Of a DNA stretch of 64,000 nt, positions 15,676 through 24,039 are shown piece by piece. Every line of letters starts with the position of its first letter. Positions within the stretch are counted from its first letter, which is position 1. Where the stretch lies: assembly GCF_004348685.1 (NCBI RefSeq), contig NZ_SMKO01000022.1, positions 1-64,000 of the forward strand, read 5' to 3'. Below the pieces are notes generated by a model. It had not been told where the DNA came from. It did no database searches and saw only the letters and a list, made by a program, of their open reading frames with translations. The DNA comes from Nonomuraea deserti (GTDB lineage Bacteria; Actinomycetota; Actinomycetes; Streptosporangiales; Streptosporangiaceae). A program made the translations under genes and the position numbers.

Positions 15676-17135
15676 CGTGACTCCTCACGGCGGCGGGCGG
15701 CCCGACCCGCCGCGATCCAGCCCACCATGCCACCAAGGGCCACTACGGCGAGGAAAATCGCGGCAATCAGGGGGGCGGTGTTCGGCGGGTCAGGGGACGT
15801 GGCGCCGGTGGCGGCCACGTCACTGGACGATGGTGCGGGCTGCGGGCTCCTGCCCGGCCTGGTGGCGTCCCCGGCGCCCGGTCGTCCGGAGGCGCCCGGG
15901 CGCGCGGTCCGGTCCGGTCGTGCCGTGCGGTCCGGCCCTGAGGTGCGGTCCGGTGGTCCGAAGGCGTCCGGGCGACCGGCGCTGTCCGGCCGGCCCGAGC
16001 CGGCCGGGCGGGCGGCGGTGTCCTGGCGATCTCGCTCGGACCGGTCGCGGCCGGTACCGGCGCCGTCCTCGGAGGCGTCGGAGACGGGCGCGCGGTCCGG
16101 GCAGGCGCGCAGCTTCGGCACGGTGGGCGGCCCGACCGCCCGCGCGTACTCCTCGGCGGGCTGCGGCCCGCCGGGGACGCTGAAGATGAACGACGCCTTG
16201 CCGTACACGGTGTCGCCGCGCCGGTCGCTGATGTCGTCGGCCAGGCTCAACGCGGTCGGCATGATGCTCAGCAGGTGGTGCACGTTGCGTTCGGTCTCGG
16301 GGGAGAAGACCGGTTTGTGCGGCAGCCCCGCCGCGGTCAGCAGGCACGAGAACCCGGGCCTCGACCGCCGGACGGCCTCGTCGAGCTGCGCGAACACGCC
16401 CGGTCCCCGGTCGAGGAAGGTGTTCAGGTCGGCGCGGGAGGCGCGCAGGGTGGCCGTCACCGTGCTGAGGTCGGTGATGCCTGAGGCCAGCTCGCCCCGC
16501 TTGCCGGCAAGCGTGTGGGTGAGCCGGGTGAGCTGCACCGCCAGCTCGTCGAGCACCTCGGTGTTGTCGGCGAGGGTGCCGGTCAGGGTGTGGGCGTCGT
16601 CGATGATGCGCCTGATCGCCGGTGCCCGGCCGTCGAGGGCGACGGCCAGCTCGTGGGTGATCGCCTTGGCGTCCTCGGGCGGCACCGCGTTGAGCAGCTT
16701 GCCGACGCCTTCGAACAACTCCTTGTAGTCGAGCGGCACCGACGTCTTGGCCAGCGTGATCGTGTCACCGGCCGCGAGCGGCGGGCCGCCCGCTCCGGTG
16801 GCGGGCGGCGAGAGCTCCACGTACGGCTCCCCGATGGCGGACCTGCGCCGCACCTCGGCGGAGACGCCCTTGGGCAGCCGGATCTCCCGGTCGATGTCGA
16901 GACCGACGACGATCTTGCCGGGCGCCAGCCGTACGTCGCCGATCTTGCCGACCCGGACGCCCAGGTACGCCACGTCGAACCCGCGGACGAGACCGGGCGA
17001 CGAGACGAACTCGGCCGACACCCGGTACGGCCGCTCGATCGCGTCGAGCCGGATGATCGTGCTGAACGCCCACACCGTCATGACGACGCCCAGGACGACG
17101 AAGAACCCCAGGTTCAGGTAGATCCGTTTGCTCAT
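15672..17135 (-). CDS. mceF: MCE-family protein MceF
   Basis: A 487-residue subunit of the Mce lipid importer. It has an N-terminal membrane helix (IYLNLGFFVVLGVVMTVWAF), an MCE/MlaD domain (about residues 35-115, FDVAYLGVRVGKIGDVRL), and a long helical region with regular leucines. Unlike the other five, it carries a Pro/Arg/Asp-rich tail (about 375-455) and a second hydrophobic segment near the C-terminus (APLIAAIFLAVVALGGMVG), so the protein may be anchored at both ends. The low-complexity tail DNA is repetitive (TCCGG-rich). Letters A-F follow operon order. Confidence 0.87.
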   Translation of the reverse strand: MSKRIYLNLGFFVVLGVVMTVWAFSTIIRLDAIERPYRVSAEFVSSPGLVRGFDVAYLGVRVGKIGDVRLAPGKIVVGLDIDREIRLPKGVSAEVRRRSAIGEPYVELSPPATGAGGPPLAAGDTITLAKTSVPLDYKELFEGVGKLLNAVPPEDAKAITHELAVALDGRAPAIRRIIDDAHTLTGTLADNTEVLDELAVQLTRLTHTLAGKRGELASGITDLSTVTATLRASRADLNTFLDRGPGVFAQLDEAVRRSRPGFSCLLTAAGLPHKPVFSPETERNVHHLLSIMPTALSLADDISDRRGDTVYGKASFIFSVPGGPQPAEEYARAVGPPTVPKLRACPDRAPVSDASEDGAGTGRDRSERDRQDTAARPAGSGRPDSAGRPDAFGPPDRTSGPDRTARPDRTARPGASGRPGAGDATRPGRSPQPAPSSSDVAATGATSPDPPNTAPLIAAIFLAVVALGGMVGWIAAGRAARRREESR

Positions 17136-18145
17136 CGCGGCGGCTCCAGGAGCAGGCGGAAGTCCTCGATCCTGTTCGGCAGCGCCGGCCGGTCGGCGCC
17201 GCGCCGCTGGGGCAGCAGCACGCCCTTGAGCCACAGGTAGATCAGCACCTGCCCGTTCACCGTGATCGGCGGGGCGTCGATGAACTTCTGCAGTTCGGCC
17301 ACCAGCGCCTTCAGGTCCTCTCCGCCTCGCTGCATGGCCGAGGAGATGGCCGCCAGCTCCCGCAGCAGGGTGCGCAACCGGGCGGCGTGCCGCGGGTAGA
17401 CGGTGAGGTTGGCCTCCTTGGCCAGTTTGGTCAGCGCGACGATGGCCTTCTTCACGTGTTTGCGCCCGTGCGCGATGCGCGTGGTGGCCGAGGCGAGGGT
17501 GCCCGGCAGCCGGTCCAGCTCTGTGCTGCCCTTGGCGAGGTCGTCTCCCAGCTCGGCCAGGGCGTCGATGCTGGTGCCCAGGTCGCGGCGGGCGGCGGCG
17601 TAGGCGTCGGTGACCTCGGCCGTCTGCTTGATCAGCTTGTTGACGTCGTCGCCCTGCCCGGCGAACGCGGTAGAGGCCGCGTCCAGGATGGCGTTCACGT
17701 CCTGCGCGCCGAGCGCCTCGATGAGCGGCCCGGCCTTGGCGGTGACCTGCTCGATGTCCGGCTCGACCGAGGTGTCGGCGATGGTGGCGCCGCTCCTCAG
17801 GTACGGCCCCGTGGAGAGGTCCTTGCCCTTGGGCGGGGCGAGCAGCACGTAGTTCTCGCCCAGCACGGACGTCTTGGCCACGGTGGCCGTGCTGCCCTCC
17901 GGCAGCCGGTGCTCCGACTTGATCGACATGGTCACCCTGGCCCGGTAGCCCTGCAGCCGGATGCCGGTGACGGTGCCCACCCGTACGTCGGAGATCTGCA
18001 CGCTGTGCCCCGCCACCAGGCTCTGCACGTCGTCGAAGACGGCGTGCAGGGTCAGGTCGCCGGTGGTCGCGCCGAGCGTCTGCAGCGAGCACGACGACGT
18101 CGTGAGCGCCAGCACGAGCAGCGCGGCCGGCGCGCCCGCCCTCAT
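17132..18145 (-). CDS. mceE: MCE-family lipoprotein MceE
   Basis: A 337-residue Mce subunit with a lipoprotein signal peptide (LLVLALTTSSCSLQ; modified Cys about residue 19), as is usual for the fifth mce gene (LprK-like). The MCE domain follows (DVQSLVAGHSVQISDVRVG), then a long helical region. ATG 18145 overlaps the preceding stop (ATGA). It should sit lipid-anchored on the outer face of the membrane and line the substrate tunnel with the other Mce subunits. Confidence 0.88.
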   Translation of the reverse strand: MRAGAPAALLVLALTTSSCSLQTLGATTGDLTLHAVFDDVQSLVAGHSVQISDVRVGTVTGIRLQGYRARVTMSIKSEHRLPEGSTATVAKTSVLGENYVLLAPPKGKDLSTGPYLRSGATIADTSVEPDIEQVTAKAGPLIEALGAQDVNAILDAASTAFAGQGDDVNKLIKQTAEVTDAYAAARRDLGTSIDALAELGDDLAKGSTELDRLPGTLASATTRIAHGRKHVKKAIVALTKLAKEANLTVYPRHAARLRTLLRELAAISSAMQRGGEDLKALVAELQKFIDAPPITVNGQVLIYLWLKGVLLPQRRGADRPALPNRIEDFRLLLEPPR

Positions 18146-19161
18146 CGCGGCCTCCTCTGGTAGGGGCAGTTGCTCAGCCCGGCGGGCAGGCACGGCACGT
18201 CGCCCAGGTTCAGCGAGTCGAACAGCGGCGTCAGCCATGCCCTGGTCAGCGCGTTGAGCACGACGCGGATCTTCAGCACGTGCTGTTTCCTGTCCCACGA
18301 GTCGATGATCACGTCGGCGAAGTCGGCCGCGCCCTTGACGGCCTGGGCCGCGGACGCGCTGTTGGCCCTGACCGTCAGGACCAGCTCGGCCAGGGTGCTC
18401 GCGGCCTGCGGGAGCCGTTGCGCGTACTGCTCGATGATCACGTCGCCGCGGCGCACGAAGCCGGCCATGCTGGAGACGAACCCGCGCAGCCGGCGCCGCT
18501 CCTCCGCCAGGATCGAGCTCGCCTCGGCGAAGGAGTCGATCGCGCCCGTCACCTGGCGTTCCCGCTTGTTGAGGCCGGCGGCCAGCCGGTTCAGCCCTTT
18601 GGCCAGGGCGACGAGCTGCTGGTCCTGCTCGGCCAGGACGCCGGTGAGCTTGGAGGTGTCGGAGACGGCGTCGCCGATGGTCCTGCCGCGTCCCCTCACG
18701 CCGTCGGCCAGGTCGCCGGCCACGTCGCCGAGTTTCTCGTCGTCCAGCGCGTCGGTCAGCTTGGTGAACGCGTCGAGCGCGTCGTCGATCTCGACCGGCA
18801 GCTCGGTCCGCTCCAGCGGGATCGTCGTCCCCGGCTGGATCCGCCGGTTGCCGGGCTTCCAGGGGGGATAGAGCACGACGTTGCGCTCGCCGAGCGTGTT
18901 CTGCGGCGCGACCACGGCCTTCACGTCCGCCGGGAGCGGCACGTGGCGGTCGACGCGGAGCGAGACCCGTACGCGGTCGCCCTCGATGCGGATGTCGTCG
19001 ACGTACCCGGCGTCGAGCCCCATCACCTTCACCCGCGCCTCCTCGTACAGGGAGGGCGCCTTGCTGAAGATCGCCACCAGCCGGTACGGCTCCGCGCCCA
19101 GCACGGAGCAGCCCGACGCCAGCAACGCCCAGGCCAGCAGCGCCGTGACCAGCCGGGTCAT
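18142..19161 (-). CDS. mceD: MCE-family lipoprotein MceD
   Basis: A 339-residue Mce subunit. The N-terminus (MTRLVTALLAWALLASGCS) is a lipoprotein signal with lipobox ASGC, so both MceD and MceE are predicted lipoproteins in this operon. The MCE domain (SLYEEARVKVMGLDAGYVDDI) and helical stretch follow; four late cysteines or prolines around VPCLPAGLSNCPYQ suggest a C-terminal disulfide. Overlaps its neighbours on both sides by 4 bases. Confidence 0.87.
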   Translation of the reverse strand: MTRLVTALLAWALLASGCSVLGAEPYRLVAIFSKAPSLYEEARVKVMGLDAGYVDDIRIEGDRVRVSLRVDRHVPLPADVKAVVAPQNTLGERNVVLYPPWKPGNRRIQPGTTIPLERTELPVEIDDALDAFTKLTDALDDEKLGDVAGDLADGVRGRGRTIGDAVSDTSKLTGVLAEQDQQLVALAKGLNRLAAGLNKRERQVTGAIDSFAEASSILAEERRRLRGFVSSMAGFVRRGDVIIEQYAQRLPQAASTLAELVLTVRANSASAAQAVKGAADFADVIIDSWDRKQHVLKIRVVLNALTRAWLTPLFDSLNLGDVPCLPAGLSNCPYQRRPR

Positions 19162-20183
19162 CGGGCGGCCCTCCTGTCCTTGGCGATGGCGGCGAGCACC
19201 TCCGGGTCGATGGGGCCGAGGCCCGTGGCGATGGCCTCGAGCCACGGGCCCTGGCCGCCCATCGTGGACAGGCCGGAGAACGTCGGCCCCGCCCACGCCA
19301 GCAGCGAGTTGAGCTGCTTGTTGTCGTCGCCGAGCTTCGTCGTGATGGCCGCGTTGTCGTCGAGGACCTGCACGAGGCTCTTCTCGTGCCGGTCGATCAG
19401 GCGTGTGGTGCTGCGTACCAGGTCGCTGCCGTCGCCGAGCAGCGTGCGCAGCTCGGCGCGGCGGTGGCGCAGCTCGGCCAGCATGACCTCGACGGCGTCG
19501 ACGAGCCGGGCGAGCTGCTCGTCCTTCTTCTCGATGACCTTCATGATCTTCGTGCCGTTGTCGAGCAGCCGCCGCAGCTGCGGCTCGCTCTTGCTGATGG
19601 TCTCCGACAGGTCGCCGACGTTCTCGAGCAGCCGGGTGACGCGGCCGCGCTTGAAGGTGTCGATCTTGCCGAGCTCGGTGAGCAGCTCGTCCACGGCGTC
19701 GGTGTCGAGCCGCTCGACGAGCCGGGTCGCGTCGTTGATGGCGTCGTTGATCAGGGTGGGCACGCCGGTCCGCGTCACGGGGACGCGCCGCTGGGCTTCG
19801 GGCAGCTGGTCGAGGTACGGGGGCGAGACGGGGCCGGTGAGCTTGACGTAGCGGCCGCCGAGCAGGTTGGACAGCGCGATGTCGGCGCGGGTGCCGCGGC
19901 CGAGGCGTACGTCGCTGTCGACCTTCCAGGTGACGACCACGTGACCTCGCGTGTAGTCGGGGCGCACCTCGGTGACCTTGCCGACGCGCACGCCCGCCAC
20001 CCGTACGTCGTTGCCGGTGCGCACGCCGCCGGAGTCCACGAAGATGCCGGACATGTGGTAGCCGCTCTCCAGCAATCCCAGGCTGCCGACCAGGAAGGTC
20101 GCGACGAGCAGCGTGGCGAGCGTGGCCACCGACACCAGGCCGACGGCGATCTTGTTGCGGTCGCGGAAGGACTTGAGCGCCAT
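19158..20183 (-). CDS. mceC: MCE-family protein MceC
   Basis: A 341-residue Mce subunit with an N-terminal membrane helix (VGLVSVATLATLLVATFLVG), the MCE domain (VRTGNDVRVAGVRVGKVTEV), then a helical region rich in Leu/Glu/Arg that should form part of the lipid tunnel. ATG 20183 shares one base with the mceB stop. In several mce operons this subunit has a long proline-rich tail; here it ends soon after the helical region (AAIAKDRRAAR). Confidence 0.87.
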   Translation of the reverse strand: MALKSFRDRNKIAVGLVSVATLATLLVATFLVGSLGLLESGYHMSGIFVDSGGVRTGNDVRVAGVRVGKVTEVRPDYTRGHVVVTWKVDSDVRLGRGTRADIALSNLLGGRYVKLTGPVSPPYLDQLPEAQRRVPVTRTGVPTLINDAINDATRLVERLDTDAVDELLTELGKIDTFKRGRVTRLLENVGDLSETISKSEPQLRRLLDNGTKIMKVIEKKDEQLARLVDAVEVMLAELRHRRAELRTLLGDGSDLVRSTTRLIDRHEKSLVQVLDDNAAITTKLGDDNKQLNSLLAWAGPTFSGLSTMGGQGPWLEAIATGLGPIDPEVLAAIAKDRRAAR

Positions 20184-21226
20184 CAGTCGCCCACCAGGAG
20201 CTTCCGCAGGTCCTCGGTGCTCTGCACCCTGGTGTTGCGCAGCGGCGGCGGCTTCTTCATCGGGTACGGGCACGGCGCGGGGCCCAGCGCCACGCACGGG
20301 ACCGCGGTGATGAAGTAGTGGCCGCGGTCGACGGTGGAGTGGGCGCGGGTGAACAGCGGCGGGAAGGTGCTGACCGTCCTGCCGATGCTGTCCACGTTCC
20401 GCCTGATGCCGCCGGTCAGGCCGGACAGGTTGTCGACCAGGGCGCCGAGCTCGTCGGCGTTCTTGCCGAGCACCTCGTTGGAGGTGTGCACGGTCGCCGA
20501 CAGCTCCACCAGCGCGTCGTCGATGAGCTCGCGGTTGTCGGCGAACGCCTCCGTCAGCGTGACGAGGTTGTCGACGAGCTGCTCGAGCTGCTTGTCGCGC
20601 CTGGCGACCACGCCGGTGACGGTGGCGTAGTCCCGCAGGAGCTGCTCGATGGTCTTCTTGCGCGCGTTGACCGTGGTGGTGATGGCGTTGACGTTGTCGA
20701 GCAGCCTGGGGATGTTCCTGTCGTTGCCCTTGAGCGACTTGGCGGCGGCGGTGAGCAGTTGGTTGATCTGGTCGGGGTCGAGGCTCCGGGTGAGCGGGCC
20801 GAGGTCGCTGACCAGTTCGCCGATGTCCACGAGGGAGGTGGTGCGGGCGATGCGCGACCCGGGCGGCAGCATGCCGGGCGCGGTGCCGGGCAGCAGGTAG
20901 ATCACCCGCTGGCCGATGGCGTTGCGCCAGCGGACGGCGGCCTCGGTGTCGGCGGGCACCCTGACCGCGTCCTGCACCTCCATGGTCACCTCGGCCCGGC
21001 CGTCGACCACCCTGATGGTGTCCACCTGGCCGACGGGCGCGCCGGCGATCTTGACCTGGTCGCCTTCGACCAGCCCTGACACGTCGTCGAACATGGCGAC
21101 GAGCCGGTACCCGCCGCCCGTGCTCACCCTCGCGATCTGCACGCTGATCACCACGATCAGCGCCACGGTCAGGCCGACGAAGAGCACGAACTTGACGAAC
21201 GTCCACCAGCGGCGGGTGCGCTCCAT
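20183..21226 (-). CDS. mceB: MCE-family protein MceB
   Basis: A 347-residue Mce subunit with an N-terminal membrane helix (FVKFVLFVGLTVALIVVISV), MCE domain (GLVEGDQVKIAGAPVGQVDT) and helical tunnel region. The MceB C-terminal signature with cysteine and aromatic residues (FITAVPCVALGPAPCPYP) is present. Starts and stops overlap neighbours by one to four bases. Confidence 0.88.
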   Translation of the reverse strand: MERTRRWWTFVKFVLFVGLTVALIVVISVQIARVSTGGGYRLVAMFDDVSGLVEGDQVKIAGAPVGQVDTIRVVDGRAEVTMEVQDAVRVPADTEAAVRWRNAIGQRVIYLLPGTAPGMLPPGSRIARTTSLVDIGELVSDLGPLTRSLDPDQINQLLTAAAKSLKGNDRNIPRLLDNVNAITTTVNARKKTIEQLLRDYATVTGVVARRDKQLEQLVDNLVTLTEAFADNRELIDDALVELSATVHTSNEVLGKNADELGALVDNLSGLTGGIRRNVDSIGRTVSTFPPLFTRAHSTVDRGHYFITAVPCVALGPAPCPYPMKKPPPLRNTRVQSTEDLRKLLVGD

Positions 21227-22245
21227 CAGCGCCTCCCGTCGGTGGGGCCGCAGACGCCGACGATCAGCTCGCAGACGTCGGTCGCGACGAAGGCCTCCAC
21301 CTGGAGCTGGCGGGTGCCGCCCGGGCCCGGCGCCTCGATCAGCTCGTTGAGCAGGTCGACCAGCCGGTTCAGGCCGCGTACGCCGTCGCCGGCCAGCCCG
21401 AGCTGGGCGTAGATGAGGGCGGCGACCCGCTCGCCGGAGTGCACGCCGGCCCGCAGGTTGCCCCGGTGCTTGGCCAGCCCGTGCGCGGTCTGGCCGCTGA
21501 CCGAGGTGACCTCCTGCAGCAGCGCGCGCACCTTGTCGGCCCGCGCCAGCAGATCGGGGGTGATCACGTTGACGTCGGACGAGATCGCGACGATCTCGTC
21601 GCCCTTGTCCGACAGCGTGGTGCCGAGCAGGGCGCCGTCGCGCAGGAACCGCCTGGCCCTGTCCCGGTGCCGGTGCGCGACGCCGACGAGGTCGCCGGCG
21701 TCGCCGATCAGCTCGCGCAGGTGCTCGCCCTTCCCGTCGAGTCCCTTGGCCAGGGTGTGCACGATGACCGTGACCTCGCGAGGGTCGACGGCGTCCAGGC
21801 CGCGGTAGGCGGCGCCGAGCGTGTCCGACAGGTCGAGCGGGCCCTCGGTGTCGGTGATGACCGCGCCGCTGCTCAGGTAGGGGCCGGTGGTCTCGCCGGA
21901 TCCGGGCTTGAGGTTGACGTACTTGGGGCCGAACACCGACGTCGGCTCGACGGAGGCGACCGTGGAGGCGGGCACCTTGACGCCGGGCTCGACGTGCATG
22001 GTCACCACGGCGTCGCCCTTGGCGTCGAGCGCCACGCCCGTCACGTCGCCGACGGTGATGCCGCGGATCTTGACAGGGGAGTTGGTGTCCAGGCCCTGAC
22101 CGGCCCGGGCGAACACGGCGTCGATCCTGGTGCCGCTGATCTCGGTGGCGGTGCGCACGACGTACAGCGTGGCCGCGGCCAGTACCACGAGGACGGCGAG
22201 CGCGACGCCGGCCCGGGCGGGGAGGGAGAGTTCGGATCGGCTCAC
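21226..22245 (-). CDS. mceA: MCE-family protein MceA
   Basis: A 339-residue Mce subunit: membrane helix (AGVALAVLVVLAAATLYVV), MCE domain (TNSPVKIRGITVGDVTGV), then a helical region ending in ATDVCELIVGVCG, where two cysteines may pair. It lies 4 bases after the yrbEB stop. In known systems MceA to MceF assemble as a heterohexamer bridging membrane and envelope. Confidence 0.88.
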   Translation of the reverse strand: MSRSELSLPARAGVALAVLVVLAAATLYVVRTATEISGTRIDAVFARAGQGLDTNSPVKIRGITVGDVTGVALDAKGDAVVTMHVEPGVKVPASTVASVEPTSVFGPKYVNLKPGSGETTGPYLSSGAVITDTEGPLDLSDTLGAAYRGLDAVDPREVTVIVHTLAKGLDGKGEHLRELIGDAGDLVGVAHRHRDRARRFLRDGALLGTTLSDKGDEIVAISSDVNVITPDLLARADKVRALLQEVTSVSGQTAHGLAKHRGNLRAGVHSGERVAALIYAQLGLAGDGVRGLNRLVDLLNELIEAPGPGGTRQLQVEAFVATDVCELIVGVCGPTDGRR

Positions 22246-22249
22246 CGGC

Positions 22250-23107
22250 TCACCCCGTCAGCGGGATGTTGCCCCCGCCGCCCCAGAACAGGTACGACAG
22301 CAGCAGGTTGAGCAGGACGATCGTGACGATCGACTGGCGGATGGCGCGCCCCGCCGCCACGCCCACGCTCACCGGCCCTCCGGTGGCGTGGAAGCCGTAG
22401 AAGCAGTGGATCACGATGACGGCGAAGGCGAACACGCCCACCTTGGCGACGCTGAACACGATGTCGCTGACCGGCAGGTACAGGTAGAAGTAGTAGTCGT
22501 AGACCCCGGGCGCCAGCCCGAACAACGCCGTGCACATCAGCCGGGTGGCGAAGAAGCTGGCGAACAACGCGATGAGATAGATCGGCATCAGCGCCAGCAG
22601 CGCCGCCACCACGCGGGTGCAGACGAGGTAGGTGAAGGCGTTGATGCCCATCACCTCCAGCGCGTCGATCTCCTCCGAGATGCGCATCGCGCCCAGCTCC
22701 GCCGTGAACGACGAGCCCACCTGCGCCGCCAGCGCCGTGGCCGCGATGATCGGGGTGATCTCGCGGACGTTGGCGAACGAGCCCACCAGGCCCATGAACG
22801 ACTCGGCGCCGATCGCCTGCAGCCCCTGGTAACCCTGCAGGCCGACGGTCGCGCCCACGACGAACGCCATCGTGAACACCACGAAGATCATGCCGCCGCC
22901 GATGACCGTCGCACCGACGCCGACCACGACGTCGCTGACCTGCCTGACGACGACCTTGGCGTACTTCAGCCGCAGCACCACGTCGCGTACGGAGTAGAAG
23001 AGCACCTTCCACACGAACAGCGGCCAGTCGGCCAGCGTCGCGAACCGCTCGGCGATGTCCCGGCCACGCAAGGCGAGCCTGAGACCTGCCGTGCGCGTCA
23101 TGGCCAT
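22250..23107 (-). CDS. yrbEB: MlaE/YrbE-family permease YrbEB
   Basis: A 285-residue integral membrane subunit of the Mce transporter. Several long hydrophobic helices are visible (GATVIGGGMIFVVFTMAFVV, ALLALMPIYLIALFASFFA, VGVFAFAVIVIHCFYGF). The conserved cytoplasmic coupling segment GAMRISEEIDALEVMGINAF (the EExDAL motif) should contact the MceG/Mkl ATPase. Start ATG 23107 overlaps the yrbEA stop; a second ATG at 23101 is possible. Confidence 0.92.
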   Translation of the reverse strand: MAMTRTAGLRLALRGRDIAERFATLADWPLFVWKVLFYSVRDVVLRLKYAKVVVRQVSDVVVGVGATVIGGGMIFVVFTMAFVVGATVGLQGYQGLQAIGAESFMGLVGSFANVREITPIIAATALAAQVGSSFTAELGAMRISEEIDALEVMGINAFTYLVCTRVVAALLALMPIYLIALFASFFATRLMCTALFGLAPGVYDYYFYLYLPVSDIVFSVAKVGVFAFAVIVIHCFYGFHATGGPVSVGVAAGRAIRQSIVTIVLLNLLLSYLFWGGGGNIPLTG

Positions 23108-23898
23108 CAGAGCGACCTCGGCGGGTAGGCCAGGAAGTAGACGGCGGAGATCACGTAGTTGAACGTGAACACCAGCATGAACGTCACCACGGTCGACTGG
23201 TTGACCGCCCGGCCCACGCCGACGGGGCTGGTCGCGCAGGTCATGCCCTTGTAGCAGGCGACCGCCGCCGCGATGAAGCCGAAGATCCACGCCTTGAACA
23301 GGGTGACGTACAGGTCGGAGGCGACGACCAGCGACAGCGCGCCGTCGAAGTACGCGCCCGGGGTGACGCCCTGCACGATGACGTTGAAGAAGTAGCCGCC
23401 GCTCGCGCCCGCCAGGATGACCAGCGGGCACAGGCACACCGCGATCGTGCTGGCCGCCCACATGCGCGGAGTGACCAGCCGGTGGATCGGGTTGACCGAC
23501 ATGACCTCCATCGCGCTCAGCTCGTCGCGGATGTTGCGCGCGCCGATGTCGGAGGTCATCGCGCTGCCCCCGGCCCCGGCGATCAGCAGCGCGCTGGCCA
23601 GCGGCGCCACCTCGCGGATGAGGCCGACGAAGACCGCGCTGCCGGTGGCCGAGCCCGCGCCGAGCTGCCAGGCCAGCTCGCCCACCTGGAGCGCCACGGT
23701 CGCGCCGAGCGGCAGGGAGACGAGCAGCACGGGCACGCTGGTGACGCGGGCCAGGAACCAGCACTGGTCGACGAACTCCCACCACCAGCGGCGCACGTCC
23801 CAGCTGCGGCGCAGCCCCTCCAGGACGATGACGAACAGGTCACCGACCTGGCCGAGCACCGACCCGGCCCTACGTCCGACGAACCCGGACAAGGCCAT
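23107..23898 (-). CDS. yrbEA: MlaE/YrbE-family permease YrbEA
   Basis: A 263-residue integral membrane subunit, first gene of the mce operon. It shows the MlaE pattern with hydrophobic helices and the coupling segment GARNIRDELSAMEVMSVNPI. YrbEA and YrbEB form the heterodimeric permease that imports lipids (sterols, fatty acids or similar) with the Mce hexamer. The energising ATPase is not in the window and is usually encoded elsewhere in actinobacteria. Confidence 0.92.
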   Translation of the reverse strand: MALSGFVGRRAGSVLGQVGDLFVIVLEGLRRSWDVRRWWWEFVDQCWFLARVTSVPVLLVSLPLGATVALQVGELAWQLGAGSATGSAVFVGLIREVAPLASALLIAGAGGSAMTSDIGARNIRDELSAMEVMSVNPIHRLVTPRMWAASTIAVCLCPLVILAGASGGYFFNVIVQGVTPGAYFDGALSLVVASDLYVTLFKAWIFGFIAAAVACYKGMTCATSPVGVGRAVNQSTVVTFMLVFTFNYVISAVYFLAYPPRSL

Positions 23899-23949
23899 CA
23901 GCTGACCACCTCCGCCGCCTACGGATCAGTCACCCTACTGACGGGTTGT

Positions 23950-24014
23950 CCGGCAGTCGATGCTCTGCCGGTAATTTGAGGAAAAGGTATGAGACGCAGC
24001 TCACACCTTGTCAG
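23950..24014 (-). promoter_or_regulatory. Probable mce operon promoter and operator region
   Basis: On the minus strand CTGACA (24014-24009) and CATACC (23991-23986) are 17 bases apart and could be a promoter; the -10 is weak. Downstream of it, CCGGCAG (23950-23956) and CTGCCGG (23965-23971) form a perfect 7-bp inverted repeat with an 8-base gap, placed where a repressor would block the operon. Mce operons are often under GntR or TetR repressors; none is adjacent here. Confidence 0.35.
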
Positions 24015-24039
24015 CTCCGCACGAAACGTGATCGGCCCG

